Shown: positions 14,501 to 29,500, counted from the first letter of the stretch. The stretch is DNA of 64,000 bases from Meghimatium bilineatum (GCA_034231615.1 CM067319.1:11162391-11226390), one strand, 5' to 3'. Translations and numbers: made by a program. Notes: a model not told the origin generated them from the letters alone.

Positions 14501-17500
14501 GACAAAACTGCCAGTGGATCTTTCCTATAGTAGGACAAAACTGCCAGTGGATCTTTCCTATAGTAGGACAAAACTGCCAGTGGATCTTTCCTATAGTAGG
14601 ACAAAACTGCCAGTGGATCTTTCCTATAGTAGGACAAAACTGCCAGTGGATCTTTCCTATAGTAGGACAAAACTGCCAGTGGATCTCTCCTATAGTAGGA
14701 CAAAACTGCCAGTGGATCTCTGCTATAGTAGGACAAAACTGCCAGTGGATCTTTCCTATAGTAGGACAAAACTGCCAGTGGATCTTTCCTATAGTAGGAC
14801 AAAACTGCCAGTGGATCTCTGCTATAGTAGGACAAAACTGCTAGTGGATCTCTCCTATAGTAGGACAAAACTGCCAGTGGATCTTTCCTATAGTAGGACA
14901 AAACTGCCAGTGGATCTTTCCTATAGTAGGACAAAACTGCCAGTGGATCTTTCCTATAGTAGGACAAAACTGCCAGTGGATCTTTCCTATAGTAGGACAA
15001 AACTGCCAGTGGATCTTTCCTATAGTAGGACAAAACTGCCAGTGGATCTTTCCTATAGTAGGACAAAACTGCCAGTGGATCTTTCCTATAGTAGGACAAA
15101 ACTGCCAGTGGATCTTTCCTATAGTAGGACAAAACTGCCAGTGGATCTTTCCTATAGTAGGACAAAACTGCCAGTGGATCTCTCCTATAGTAGGACAAAA
15201 CTGCCAGTGGATCTTTCCTATAGTAGGACAAAACTGCCAGTGGATCTTTCCTATAGTAGGACAAAACTGTCAGTGGATCTCTCCTATAGTAGGACAAAAC
15301 TGCCAGTGGATCTTTCCTATAGTAGGACAAAACTGCCAGTGGATCTTTCCTATAGTAGGACAAAACTGTCAGTGGATCTTTCCTATAGTAGGACAAAACT
15401 GCCAGTGGATCTTTCCTATAGTAGGACAAAACTGTCAGTGGATCTCTCCTATAGTAGGACAAAACTGCCAGTGGATCTTTCCTATAGTAGGACAAAACTG
15501 CCAGTGGATCTTTCCTATAGTAGGGCAAAACTGCCAGTGGATCTCTGCTATAGTAGGACAAAACTGCCAGTGGATCTTTCCTATAGTAGGACAAAACTGC
15601 CAGTGGATCTTTCCTATAGTAGGACAAAACTGCCAGTGGATCTTTCCTATAGTAGGACAAAACTGCCAGTGGATCTTTCCTATAGTAGGGCAAAACTGTC
15701 AGTGGATCTCTGCTATAGTAGGACAAAACTGCCAGTGGATCTTTCCTATAGTAGGACAAAACTGTCAGTGGATCTCTCCTATAGTAGGACAAAACTGCCA
15801 GTGGATCTCTGCTATAGTAGGACAAAACTGCCAGTGGATCTTTCCTATAGTAGGACAAAACTGCCAGTGGATCTTTCCTATAGTAGGACAAAACTGCCAG
15901 TGGATCTTTCCTATAGTAGGACAAAACTGCCAGTGGATCTTTCCTATAGTAGGACAAAACTGCCAGTGGATCTTTCCTATAGTAGGACAAAACTGCTAGT
16001 GGATCTCTGCTATAGTAGGACAAAACTGCCAGTGGATCTCTGCTATAGTAGGACAAAACTGCCAGTGGATCTTTCCTATAGTAGGACAAAACTGCCAGTG
16101 GATCTTTCCTATAGTAGGACAAAACTGCTAGTGGATCTCTGCTATAGTAGGACAAAACTGTCAGTGGATCTTTCCTATAGTAGGACAAAACGGCCAGTGG
16201 ATCTTTCCTATAGTAGGACAAAACTGTCAGTGGATCTCTCCTATAGTAGGACAAAACTGCCAGTGGATCTTTCCTATAGTAGGACAAAACTGCCAGTGGA
16301 TCTTTCCTATAGTAGGACAAAACTGTCAGTGGATCTTTCCTATAGTAGGACAAAACTGTCAGTGGATCTTTCCTATAGTAGGACAAAACTGTCAGTGGAT
16401 CTTTCCTATAGTAGGACAAAACTGTCAGTGGATCTTTCCTATAGTAGGACAAAACTGTCAGTGGATCTTTCCTATAGTAGGACAAAACTGTCAGTGGATC
16501 TTTCCTATAGTAGGACAAAACTGTCAGTGGATCTCTCCTATAGTAGGACAAAACTGCTAGTGGATCTCTCCTATAGTAGGACAAAACTGCTAGTGGATCT
16601 CTCCTATAGTAGGACAAAACTGCCAGTGGATCTTTCCTATAGTAGGACAAAACTGCCAGTGGATCTTTCCTATAGTAGGACAAAACTGCCAGTGGATCTT
16701 TCCTATAGTAGGACAAAACTGTCAGTGGATCTTTCCTATAGTAGGACAAAACTGCCAGTGGATCTTTCCTATAGTATGACAAAACTGTCAGTGGATCTCT
16801 CCTATAGTAGGACAAAACTGCCAGTGGATCTTTCCTATAGTAGGACAAAACTGCCAGTGGATCTTTCCTATAGTAGGACAAAACTGTCAGTGGATCTTTC
16901 CTATAGTAGGACAAAACTGTCAGTGGATCTTTCCTATAGTAGGACAAAACTGTCAGTGGATCTTTCCTATAGTAGGACAAAACTGTCAGTGGATCTTTCC
17001 TATAGTAGGACAAAACTGTCAGTGGATCTTTCCTATAGTAGGACAAAACTGTCAGTGGATCTTTCCTATAGTAGGACAAAACTGTCAGTGGATCTCTCCT
17101 ATAGTAGGACAAAACTGCTAGTGGATCTCTCCTATAGTAGGACAAAACTGCTAGTGGATCTCTCCTATAGTAGGACAAAACTGCCAGTGGATCTTTCCTA
17201 TAGTAGGACAAAACTGCTAGTGGATCTCTCCTATAGTAGGACAAAACTGCCAGTGGATCTATAGTAGGAGAGATATACAAACAGGAACATATGGCCTGAA
17301 ACATCCAACTTTGACATTGGTAATATGTTCAGTGTTTTTATCACTTCCACTGTATGGTGGACACCTGTAATGACATCGATAGAAAGGTAAGCCAGCCTTA
17401 CACAAGAAAAAAGGTGCTCATGCTTACTTGCAGGACACTAGGCTCGAAGCTAACCATGGTCATGCATGCTTGACCTTCTTACAACTGCCTTGTATCAATA

Positions 17501-20500
17501 TCAAAATAGCCACAGATAGCCATTTATACAATTTATATTTACTGCTGTGCTTATCCATCCTTAAAATCAGTGAACTTCCAAAGTATAGCTTCACTTCTAT
17601 GATTGTTCACAGTTTGATTCAATTTGAAACTCTTAAAATCAACCATGTCAATTACTAAACTGTTACTTTACTATCATAATCGCGTAGCAAGTTTTGAATA
17701 CATTTTCAATTAATTCCTGTTATCGGAATTTGTTAAATTTTCTACTTACCCTTGTGATATGAGTGGGGTGGGGGGGGGGGCAGCACACATAATTTATAGC
17801 TCAAGGGGGTGATGAATCAAAAAAGATTGAGACACACTACTATAGAGGCTTAAAGTGACCCAAAATCCATGCTGAAATGCGCAGATATTACAACCAAGCT
17901 ATAAACCATGAGACAATGCATTCTCCAAACTGCATCCCTTAATCTATTGAGACTGAGTGCAGAAAAATAAAGATGTATAAAAAGATGTTTAGCAAATTAA
18001 TGCATCATTATTTACGAACATCATGTGAAACAAACTTACCATTACGGCAGTTATTGTCTAGATTTAGATAGTATCCAACTGAACACAGACAATGTCTTCC
18101 CTCATTGTTTGCATTACGGCACTCTATGTTATTACCTGAGCAAATTGTACCATCTGTTGTTTCGTAAGGTTGGCAAGAATTGCCATGCACAGCTTCTGTA
18201 GAGAGAAACAATAATTACATTTAGATATTCTCTTTCTGGGATCTCCATGGTTTAATGGCTAAGTTCTTTATCTTTGAGGTTATAGGTTCAAAACCAATCT
18301 ATAGTATCTTCTTCTTTTTCTTCATCATTCCTTTTCAAACTCCCCCTTTTACAAACAGCAATTTTTGACTTTTAGTTAAGTCCTGTGTTACAAATCACAA
18401 TATTTGCTTTTGAATTGTGTTGCAAACAACAATTCTTGACTGAATAGTTACATACAAAAATATTTGACTGTGAATTCTTTAACAAAGAGTAATATCTAAC
18501 TTTGAATTCTAGTACAAATAAATGCATACATACTATTTCTACTTACTTGTCCAAACGTGCTGTGATATCTTATAAGTTTCTGTATAGAAGATATTTGTTA
18601 AGGTGGATGTAACTGTGAACATATACTGCGTGCCAGGATATAGACCAGACCATTGCGCCCCAAGATTGCTCACAGAATCAGCTACAACTTGTCCTATGTA
18701 GGGGTACGGTTGTATTGTGTAACTTACATTAGACCCAAATGACTCTGCTGTCCATGTCAAATTAACTGTGTAAGGAGTACTTGATGAGATCAAGTTTTTC
18801 ACTTGCAGTTCATTTGCTGAAATGAAAATAACAGATGGTTCAATTTCATCTCAGTTTCTTATAAAGAAAGTAATATATTTCTTACTTATAGCTTTGTTAC
18901 TGACAGAGAAAGTAACTGATCTAGGCTCATATTACTTATATCTGGCATACTAGTAGAGAAACTAACAGATTTATTACTTGCTGCTCAGTTACTGATAGAG
19001 AATAGGCCCTATACCAGATTTACTGCTTGCAGTTAAGTTACTGATAGAGAAAGTAATGGTGTTAATTAGTGTAATAAATTAGTGTACAGTGTTGCCAAGG
19101 AATTTGATAAGTAAGGTAAGTTATTTTTTACAAATATTTTTTTCTCTTTATTTGTTATAAAATATATGTTTTTTGGTGAAAAACGTCTTTACCACTTTCT
19201 GATACGTCTGGTATCACACACACATGTACATAAATTACACCAATATATGCAGAATTCAATTCTTTATTTATATGTGCAAATATTATTTAAATATCTCTAA
19301 CAACCAAAAAATTATCACATTTTCAAAACAGTCACCATCAATAACGCAAATTTTCAAAAAAGAATCCGGTGGCAGGGAGACGTTTCGTATTTTTTAATCT
19401 GGCTTGCTAAAGGTTAATCGTCTCTTACGACATGCATGGGAGGTAAAAAACGTTGCTATTCTTTGCTCCACTCTTGGGCCCTTGCAACACATGGGTGATT
19501 CCATATTTAACACTGTTAAACTATATTGAAGATTTATCATTATTAATGGGACCAGTTAAATAACCTTAACAATCATAACACTACTACATATAAGAAATAA
19601 ATGGAGTTATATTTACTTGTGACTGAATGAAAAGTGTTAGCATGTTTTTTATGACATTAAAAGGTACTATATCTAAATATCTAAAATATCTAAGGCAAAT
19701 AATATCCACAAATAGCCTTTCTTTTCTTTACTTACAAGGTAAACACGTTTCTAATGAGTCTACATAAAAAGTTGAAACATCGCAGAGACATCTGTTCTTG
19801 CTATCCAAACTTGCATGACAGATCATGTTTGTTGTACACTTATCAAGTGGAATAGTAGGCCTACATTCCATTCCAAAGGTAAATTCTGTTTGAACAACAA
19901 GAATTAGATAATTTTAATAATTATTTGTAACTCTTCTGTCACTGAAGAAAAATAGTTAAAACAGTGAAATATAAATTGAATGATAGTGATGCTATGTTTT
20001 TTATTTGGATTCCATAAAACCCTTGCGAATAAATAGTTGTGTGCTTTCCCTGCTATTTCTTGGTGAACATGGAATTAATAATTTAAAGAGGTGTTGAGCA
20101 TCAATTTTAGTTATTGTATTGACTTGCAGCCCATTGTTTCTCCTTCTTTAAGTATGATGTTTTTTTAGAGTAGTTTTAGGTCTTCCTCATTTTCTTTTCC
20201 AATCCAGTGTCTACATAAGTGCTTGTTGTTTGTTACTTGTTAGTTCAATCTATTATTTTCTAGTCAAAATAGATATTCAAATAGTCAGGATAGATACCAC
20301 CAATTAATTTTAATTAATTAATTAATGTGGTAAAAAAACTAAAAATAATCATATGGAAAGAGTTGAGACAAAGTATTCTTCTCAAAAATTTTCTTTTGAA
20401 TTTGTCTGATCTCTAAATGCCATTGGTTCACATCAAGTTTTCACTATCATAAGTAAGAATTATATTTAAGTTGAGTATCCTAAGCTTTGGTCCTGTGTTA

Positions 20501-23500
20501 TAATTTTTTCCAGGATTCTGAAAGTGCTGTTTTTATGTTTTTATGATATTGACTCTATCTTGGTCAATGTAGTTTCATAGATATTATACAAAGTGGTTGA
20601 CGTTTTTTCTGAGATTGTTTTGAATTTCTATGAGATAAATTTGCCCCAGAGTGATAGTGTTGCCACATATTCAACCTCAAAACCCAGAGGGTAACTATAG
20701 TGCTAGTAGTCTTATAAGGTTAGTCATTTATTTTGAAATATAGTCATTTATTTTGTTTTTTATTTTGTTGTTTTCTGTTGTTTGTCTCTTGAAAAAGGTT
20801 TTATTTGAGCCGATACATGGAGAATTGTCCTGTTTAGTTTTATTGTATGTTTTTTTATATATAATTTTTTAAATATATTTTTATTAATAGGCAATGTAAG
20901 TGTTTTAGTAACCTGTTTAACTCATTTTGCTTTACTAGTAGTCTTATAAAAATATGACTTCTAACTCTTTCCCTACATACTGTCTTACAATCGATCCTAT
21001 GATACCATTATATTTTACGGATTGTCGATAAAGTGACATGGATAGTATTTGTTTTATTTAATCATTGTTGGTATTTATATCAACATAATGATAGTTGCAA
21101 TCAAAAGTGTAATATGTTCACATTACTTCTGACATGATTTTGATGTGTTATGACATCAATTTTGTAAGTTATTGAAAAGTTTTGAACATGTGTGGTATGT
21201 GATGCCATTTTTTCTTATATTTTCTATATATATTTTTGACCGAACTTATGTTTCATGAAACTATTTTAGGTACAATACAAGAATCAGTGGACAAATCACG
21301 TGACAACATACTAACTTTTTCCATCATGTTCCATATAGATGTTGACTTTCTATCTACATTTTTCTATAATCTGTCTCTTTACCCCAGCATCTCTGAGGAT
21401 CTCTACAATAATTTGTGTAGCTATCTATTGCAATTTTTATAATTCTTCTAAAAAGAATCATTATCTCAGTGATTATTAATTATAGCAGTCTATAAAATAA
21501 TGACTCATTTGTTCAGACTGTAGTTATAGTAATTCAGAAATATTTAAGTACTGATGTAATCACACTTCTACAATCCCATAGGTGCTCGGTTTCTTTCAGT
21601 AGATGATGAGAAATATCTTGGCTTGGCAATCTTTTCCCAAAATAAAGGTCTACCTTCACACTTTTTATAAAATATATGTCAATCCACAGTTTTGTGTAAT
21701 TTTTTGATGTCATTTACTGCCTGCTTAGTCCTAGATACAAAATGGATATAATAATTGAAAATTTGTTAGAGATGTATAATTCTGTTACAGTCGACTGCTG
21801 CCGGATATGACAACACTGAGGGTCCTCCCATCTGTGCATCTTCCACTGAGAGACCCACCCATACAATGTATGGGTAGCTATGTATGATAGATTATAATTT
21901 ATTTTACATGTTCCTAAAGGGTAGAGATAGCTATGTATGACAGATTATAGTTGTTTCTTGTTAAACTAAACGTATTCATAACCATGTAAAGATGATAGGC
22001 ATACAACATAATGTTTCTACAAAGAAATAATAGTTTTAAAGAAAACTTGACTTACTTGTCGAGACAGTAATCACTGCAATAGCAACTTGTCTTTCTGGGT
22101 AGAGATTATCAGCTGGTAGTATGGACGTAACCGTAAAGTTGTACCGTGTGCCAGGATTCAGACCAATCCATTTAACCCTGTTAACACTGACATAATCTGT
22201 TGCCTCTTGTCCGGTATTGGGTGATGGTTGGACTCTGTAAGTAACATTGGTTCCATGTTTGTCTGATGTCCACATCAAAATTACTGTGTCTGTGGTACTC
22301 GATGCTAAATTCAAGTTTTTCACTTGCAGTTCAGTTTCTGGGAAACAATGTCCACAGTTCAAATGTTATTATTGAAATATAAACCTTACTATATAATGAT
22401 GATGATGATGGTGTTGTATGGTGTATGACGATGATAGAAGGGTTTGTCACTCTTGTTCCCTCAAAATCCCTCTCTGCAACTTCTTAATGGGAAACATGCA
22501 GTATTTGACAGTTTTTTGGGTGTTTTTTTACAGTTCCTTATGTCATGTAGTGAAGTTTTACTTTCAGATTCAGATTAATGTTTTTTTGGCATTCTCTTTG
22601 ATTGGTAGTTTTTCCAGAGCCGTTACAAATTTGAACATGGTGTAAGTATTGATGATAGTTATTTGAGTGTTTTATTCCTGATAAAGACTTTTAGGCAGAA
22701 ACGTCCATTTTGTGTGTTCAATGATTCATAAAATCTTATCAGTCTGTGTTCTCACTGTGCATCATTTGTCATAGCTTTACTGCAGTCCAATTTTCTATCC
22801 AAAACTGTATGAAGTGAATATAACAATTTTCATAAAATAAATTCTTTGGGGTGTAGATATGTCTTGTAAAGAGAATCAGAAATGTAGATTTACAATTGAA
22901 AGTGTTCATGATCATAAAGATAAACTGAATTATGAATCAGCATGACAGCACAGTTTCCCATAATTGCTCAGAAGCCTAATCAATTGCTGACAAAAAACTG
23001 CCTGCTTAGCATCGCCTTATACACTTGCCCTGTAGCACTGGTGCCATTCCTCAATTTTCTCAGAACATTAACCCTGGTACACTACTTTCTTGTGGCTAGG
23101 TTAACCATGGGAGTAATTTGTATTTTAATCATAAATAATAAGTTCAGTAAAAATCCAGGTCTACTGATCGGTGTGCGCATGACTTAACATTAAACTACTT
23201 TGGCTCCTATTTATATTCATCACTATTTAACAATACAATCAATCAAACCATTGGACCCCCTAAGGTATTATAAACATCCTTAACCGCCTCTTAAAACAGA
23301 CATGGCAGTAACAGTGTCACTATTCTTTTTTCTTTTTTGAGCCATAACAACACTGGCATCTTAATGTGTTCAAGAACTGAATATTACAATTAATATTCAT
23401 ATAAATCAAAGATAAAAATTTAAACATATGATGAAGTAGAGACAACAAATATGAACATGAAGAACAACTACAACAACATTTCAATTCTTCGCGTATAATA

Positions 23501-26500
23501 ACTTGCAACAAGTACAACATGAAATTTGACATATAATAACTTGCAACAAGTACAACATGAAATTTGACATATAATAACTTGCAACAAGTGCAACATGAAA
23601 TTTGACATATAATAACTTGCAACAAGTACAACATGAAATTTGACATATAATAACTTGCAACAAGTACAACATGAAATTTGACATATAATAACTTGCAACA
23701 AGTACAACATGAAATTTGACATATAATAACTTGCAACAAGTACAACATGAAATGTGTCATATGAACATGAAGAACAACTACAACAACATTTCAATTCTTC
23801 GCGTATAATAACTTGCAACAAGTACAACATGAAATTTGACATATGAACGACAAACTTTGATAATCAGAAAAATCCCAAGCCCATTAAACATATAAATAAA
23901 TAATATCAAGGTGCAAAAAGTTTCAGAGTTCAAGTATTGAAGCAATTTTTTTATCATGCACTTAATTCTAGACAAAGAGGTAGAATCAAGATGCCAAAAG
24001 GCAAATGCAATATCAGCTGTCACCACTAATTCAAGATCCAACTATCAAGATCAAATGATACAATTATTTTTCTACCAACACTCTGTTACCAATGTCAGAA
24101 TTGGACAATGATATCTGCACACAAAAGATAGTTAAAAACATGTGAAATGAAATGCTTGAGAAATACTGTCAGCATTATAATATTAGATATATTATAAATT
24201 TTGACATCAGAAATAGAATAGTCATTATATTATACGTTGAACAGGCTTCTATATCAAGAAGCAAATACAATGGTTTGGATATCTTATGAGAATGGAAAAT
24301 ACCCAACTCTCTACAAGGACATATAAAACAGATCAGGTTACTACACAAGAGGAAGACCACGAAGGAAATGTATAGACTACATCAAAGACATTCTAACAAA
24401 CATGGATATAGTATAACTGAGGTAATAAACCTGTCCTTGGGACAAAAATTCAAGCTACCCGATACGCTAAATGGCAAGTGGGGATCCGTGTGGTCACCAT
24501 TTACCTGGGGTAAAACAATAGATGACAGAGAACATAAATTCATGATTTATATAAACAATCATATTGAATGGAAACATACTTATATGGTTGGGAATTGTAA
24601 ATAATATTGAGACCACCAGAATTATAATATGTGCAAATGCATATAGATTACTTGCAAGAGGACCACAAGATAGACAAATATTAAGATGACAGAACAACAC
24701 AGAGGATGATATACAAGAACTAGGGACCAGAAATTGAAGAATAAAAGATAAGGTACAGGAAAGAAAAGAAAAGATGTGTCTGCAGTGGTAACCCTTCACG
24801 TCTTGTAATAAGATGATGATGATTATCAAGTATATTTAGTATTGTAAAGTACCTACCATCTCTACAGGTGGAACTGAAATAGTATCCTGAATCACACAGA
24901 CAACGTGTTCCAGCAGTTTGTACATGCACACATTGCATGTTCGCTCCACCACATTTGTTGCCATTTGTTTCTGCACTCTGATTACATGTATCTCCATGTA
25001 CAGCTTCTGTTAAAGGCAGCAAAACAGAACCCTGATATGAACATCTCTACATCTCTTAGACAAAGATAGATATTGATGCAATATGTAGTAATAATAATAA
25101 CAAAGTAATTTGTACTACAGTTCATGAAACAGGCTAACAGACATGAAAAAATATAGTTAACTAACAGTTCATAAAACAGATTAAATCAACATTACAACCA
25201 TAAGTTATTTATCAAGAAAAGAAAATGAACAGAGAACAAAATAAAATATGATCAATCAATATCAATAAACCCATAACCCTTCAGGGTCGTAGGGGTACCA
25301 CATTGGATGCTTCAGCACACAGAGTGCTCCAGCGAATTCTATCCTCAGCGATGCGGATGAGTGTGGAAATATTTAGCCCTGTCCATTCCTTGATGTTGTC
25401 TGTCCATGTCTTTATTTGTCCTCCTCTGCTTCTTCCACCCTCGACAGTTCCCTGCAGTATTGTTTTTGACAAGGAATCGTGCCTGTATACATGTCCGAAC
25501 CATGCTAGTTTTCGTCATTTCACTATTGAAAGCAATGGCTCCTGGACACCTGCACACATCTCTACTTTATTTCTTACGTACACATTGGTCCTATGTTCCC
25601 TATAGGAAATTCGTAGAATTCTTCTGTAGCATTTATACTCGAAAGCCTGTAATCTTCTCTCCATGTCCACAGTGAGTGTCCAACTCTCATAACCATACAA
25701 CACAACAGAAAGCACCAGCGACCTATACAGTTTGATTTTCACTCCAACACTGATGTTGCTTTTCCAAATCACATATAATATAAATCACAAATCACATAAA
25801 ATATGATATTGCAAATAGACTAGATAGCAGACATTTAATAGCAGAAAGTGGGCTATGCGGTTATATATCAAAATGATGCAAGGCAGCTATAAAATGATCA
25901 AGCATGTTTAACTGTTATTAGTTTTAAGATTGGAGAGTAGAGTGTATGTATAATAACCAGTTCTCTCGTATGGCTGGCCTACTAGTGATATTGTCATAGA
26001 TGTTCACCATTCAGTGGAAGTGGTAAAAAGCACTGCTGAAGTCTGATGTGTTTTGGCTCAAATAAAATCGGGACAAAACACATTTACATTCTCTGGACTA
26101 AATCATGCTGGAAATCTAGTAGGACCATTGTCCAGCTAAAAGATAGATCCAGTGGGAGTTTGAGAATTAATGACAAAAATAACAGAAAAATAGCCAAGGC
26201 AGCAGATAACGTAAGACACATACTTTATGCATTGTAGCAGAAACACAAATTAAAAAAACTGGAAGAGAGCGAATAAATAAAACAACTAGGACTGCAAACA
26301 AATGGAATGATGAAACATCAGGAATGGTAAACAACAAAGATCACCTATTGAAAATAATTTATGATTTGTACTAAGACCAAATGGTTTCAGGGTATTCTAT
26401 CTATCTATTGTCATTTCCACTTGTACTTTTAAGCATTGTGTGGGAAAGTTGCAGTTTTCTGTCTTTGGTCATTTGGGTCGCACTGGCCATGGTCTGCCCA

Positions 26501-29500
26501 TCTCTTTAAAGTTTATTTGATTGTCTCTACCCATCTAGTTCTTGGTCTTCCTCTTGCTTGTAACCTGATCTTCTACTGTTGTATGCACGAAGTATTGTAT
26601 TACATCTCCATTCTAATGTTATCAATGAACTTTATTATTGTATGAGTATGTACGCTTATGTAACACATACATAATAATACTCACTTGTCCAAACTTCATA
26701 AACTGATGAATTCACCGTTTTGGTGTAAAATTTATTTTTAAATATGGATGTAACAGTGAAGCTGTACTGTGTTCTAGGTTTTAAATGTGACACAAGTGCT
26801 CCTCTAGAACTGACAGAGTCTGCCACAACTTGTCCTATATTTGGTAACAGCTGCACTTCATAACTAACAGTTACGCTGTATGTCTGTGCAGTCCATTCCA
26901 ATGTAACTCTGTCATCTGTAACTTTGTCATCTGTTGCATATATGTTTGTCACTTGAAGCTCCTTCACTGTACAAAAGAAATATTATAAGTAATTTTTCAT
27001 TCTTAAACTTTGCTATAAAAGACCAATTAACAGTAGATTACTATAATACAAGGGTTATTCAATATATTCCTAAGCTGATTTCTCTTCTGGAAAACCATTA
27101 TACATACAGACTAGTTGGTTCTATATTCTTAAAAGTAGCTCCCTTGTAATTGTATACACTTATTCCAGTCCTCTGAAGGAATGAAGGTACATTTTAGAAT
27201 AGCCTAATTTTTCCCTTGGTGTTGGCTTGAATCTCCTCAACGTCATTGAATATGTGATCTTTCATTGTTTTCTTAAGTTGTGGATTCAAGAAAATGTCAC
27301 ATGGAGTACAATCGGGTGAATGTGCAGGTTGTGAGATCAGGTGAGTATGAAGGTTGTGGGATCAGGTGAGTATGAAGGTTGTGGGATCAGGTGAGTTTGA
27401 AGGTTGTGGATCAGGTGAGTATGAAGGTTGTGGGATCATACATTGACACAATGGAATGTTGTGTTTCATCAAAAATAAGTGAAAGGTTACAGATCTTTGT
27501 GTAAAAGTGTTATCATGTTTGTGTAAGGGTGTTATCATGATGAACAACTCAATTTCTTGTGTGCCATATCGCAAAGTTATGTTTGTGAATATCATCATGG
27601 AGACATTGCAGAACTGTTTTGTCGAATTCTACATTGAAACTCCATCCTCTGTTATTATTCATGATAAACCATCTCATCAATATAAAAGAACACAATCAAT
27701 ATGATCTTTATATTGGCCATGGAGCTGTCAAATCTTGACAAGGTCATATTCACAGGATCTGTGTTCACTTTTGAAATAGGAATACCACTAAAATTTTTAG
27801 ATCTACTTAGAGTGTATTTTAAAAGTTTCAGAACCAATATTCCAAGCCAAAAGCAGAAATACATGGATACTCATTGCTGAAGATAGCATCCATTTTTGAA
27901 ATGCAAAAAAAACTATCTCACCTTCACCAAAAGGATCTCATACAGCACACACAGAAAGTTCCATACTTCTGGTTTCATAAATAAATTGACAGATGGTCAT
28001 CACAGGAAACTATTAAATAGCAATGCTATAATATTATGGTTTTCAAGAAAGAAAAAAATTAAGTCAGAACTAACAGCCCTTGTAATAATAAAGCCAATAA
28101 TCCATTAGGGTTGCAGGTGTGCCACATTGAAGATAGTAGCACATAAAATCTATATTATGTCAATACTCTCATTGTAACAATTTAGTACTATAGTGGACAT
28201 AAAATTACTCAGTGGTGCCAATATCCTCTCCTAAACTTCCTTTTTTCTTCTTCTTCAGCATTCATTCTCAAACTCCCAGTGGATCTCTGTTGTAGCAGGA
28301 CAATGGCCCTGCTAGATTTCCAGCAGGATATAGTCCAGAGAATGGCAATGCATTATGTTGCCATTTTATTTGCACCAATGGCCCGACACAACCGCCTTCA
28401 GCAGAAAGCTTCCTTTTTTGACAAGCAGAAATAACATAATTATCATCCCACACCATTTTACCAGAATCAGATTACTTTAACACTGATTTTCAATGAAATT
28501 TTAAAAAAAAGTATGACACGAACAGCAACAAAGATATAAATTCTACCAAAATACATCATTTCTTTTCTTTTCTCCATTGATAAGGATTTATTGCACACGA
28601 TATTTATCAGAATAAATGCATATATTTAATTGCTCTTTTGTATTATGAAAACTTCACATTTTCAAATCTTAATTTTAAGAATGATAATTCTGTATTTTAG
28701 CTTAAAATATCTGTAAAATTATATGTGTATGTTTGCCAAAAATTCTTTCAAAACTCTGCATAAAAAGTACTCTATTAAATTAAACTCTGAAAGTTAGGCT
28801 AGTTCAGTAGTTCAGTTTAGATCAATTTTTCAGTTGGGTAATTAGTCATCAGATCACCATTATGGCACTTTGGGCACATCTGTAGGTGCTTTGATCTCAT
28901 AACCAGTTTGTCCCTCAGCACATGGTAACTGATTGTTCCTGTTCTGTGTTATTAACTCTTGTGACTCTCATATTCTGCATGTTTCTTACAGCACCATGCT
29001 TAACTTCCAGGTCCTGCATTCCAGACACACAAAAAAAAAGAAATACACCTTACATCCTTTAACTGGTTAACTGCTTTATTGCATTAAAAATATCAGCATA
29101 GACCATTGAACTACCACCATTCACTGTTGCCATGCTGTCAAGTCAGTTTACTTTTTAATTTCCCTAACACATGATATTGCTGTACTTTTACAGGATAGGA
29201 TGAACATACCTACATTTAATCCATCTTAGTTTCCTCTTACAACATGCATAGCATGTCAGATAGTTGCTACTATTTTCCCCTCTCTCTGTAAAATTTACCA
29301 GTATTTCAAAATAATAATAGGCAAAATTATTCAAAATTTAGCCTTCATTTATTTACTTACAACTTGAACAGGAATGTTTAGAGGGCAGAAAAAATGACTC
29401 ATCATCACAGAGGCACAAGGTTTTCTCATTCTGCACCTGAAGACAGTCCATTCTTTCTGGGCAGATGCTGGTTGAAATGTTGCACTCCAATCCTTATGAG

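Noticed and set aside
12195-17264. CRISPR array
   Set aside because: Units are head-to-tail with no spacers, in a eukaryotic intron.
12178-17304. Two genes for giant repeat proteins (1,708 and 1,675 codons)
   Set aside because: Both frames are by-products of a 33-bp unit lacking stops in those phases, one lies antisense to the other, and there is no signal for a start, splice sites or domain. The unit derives from a non-coding interspersed repeat.
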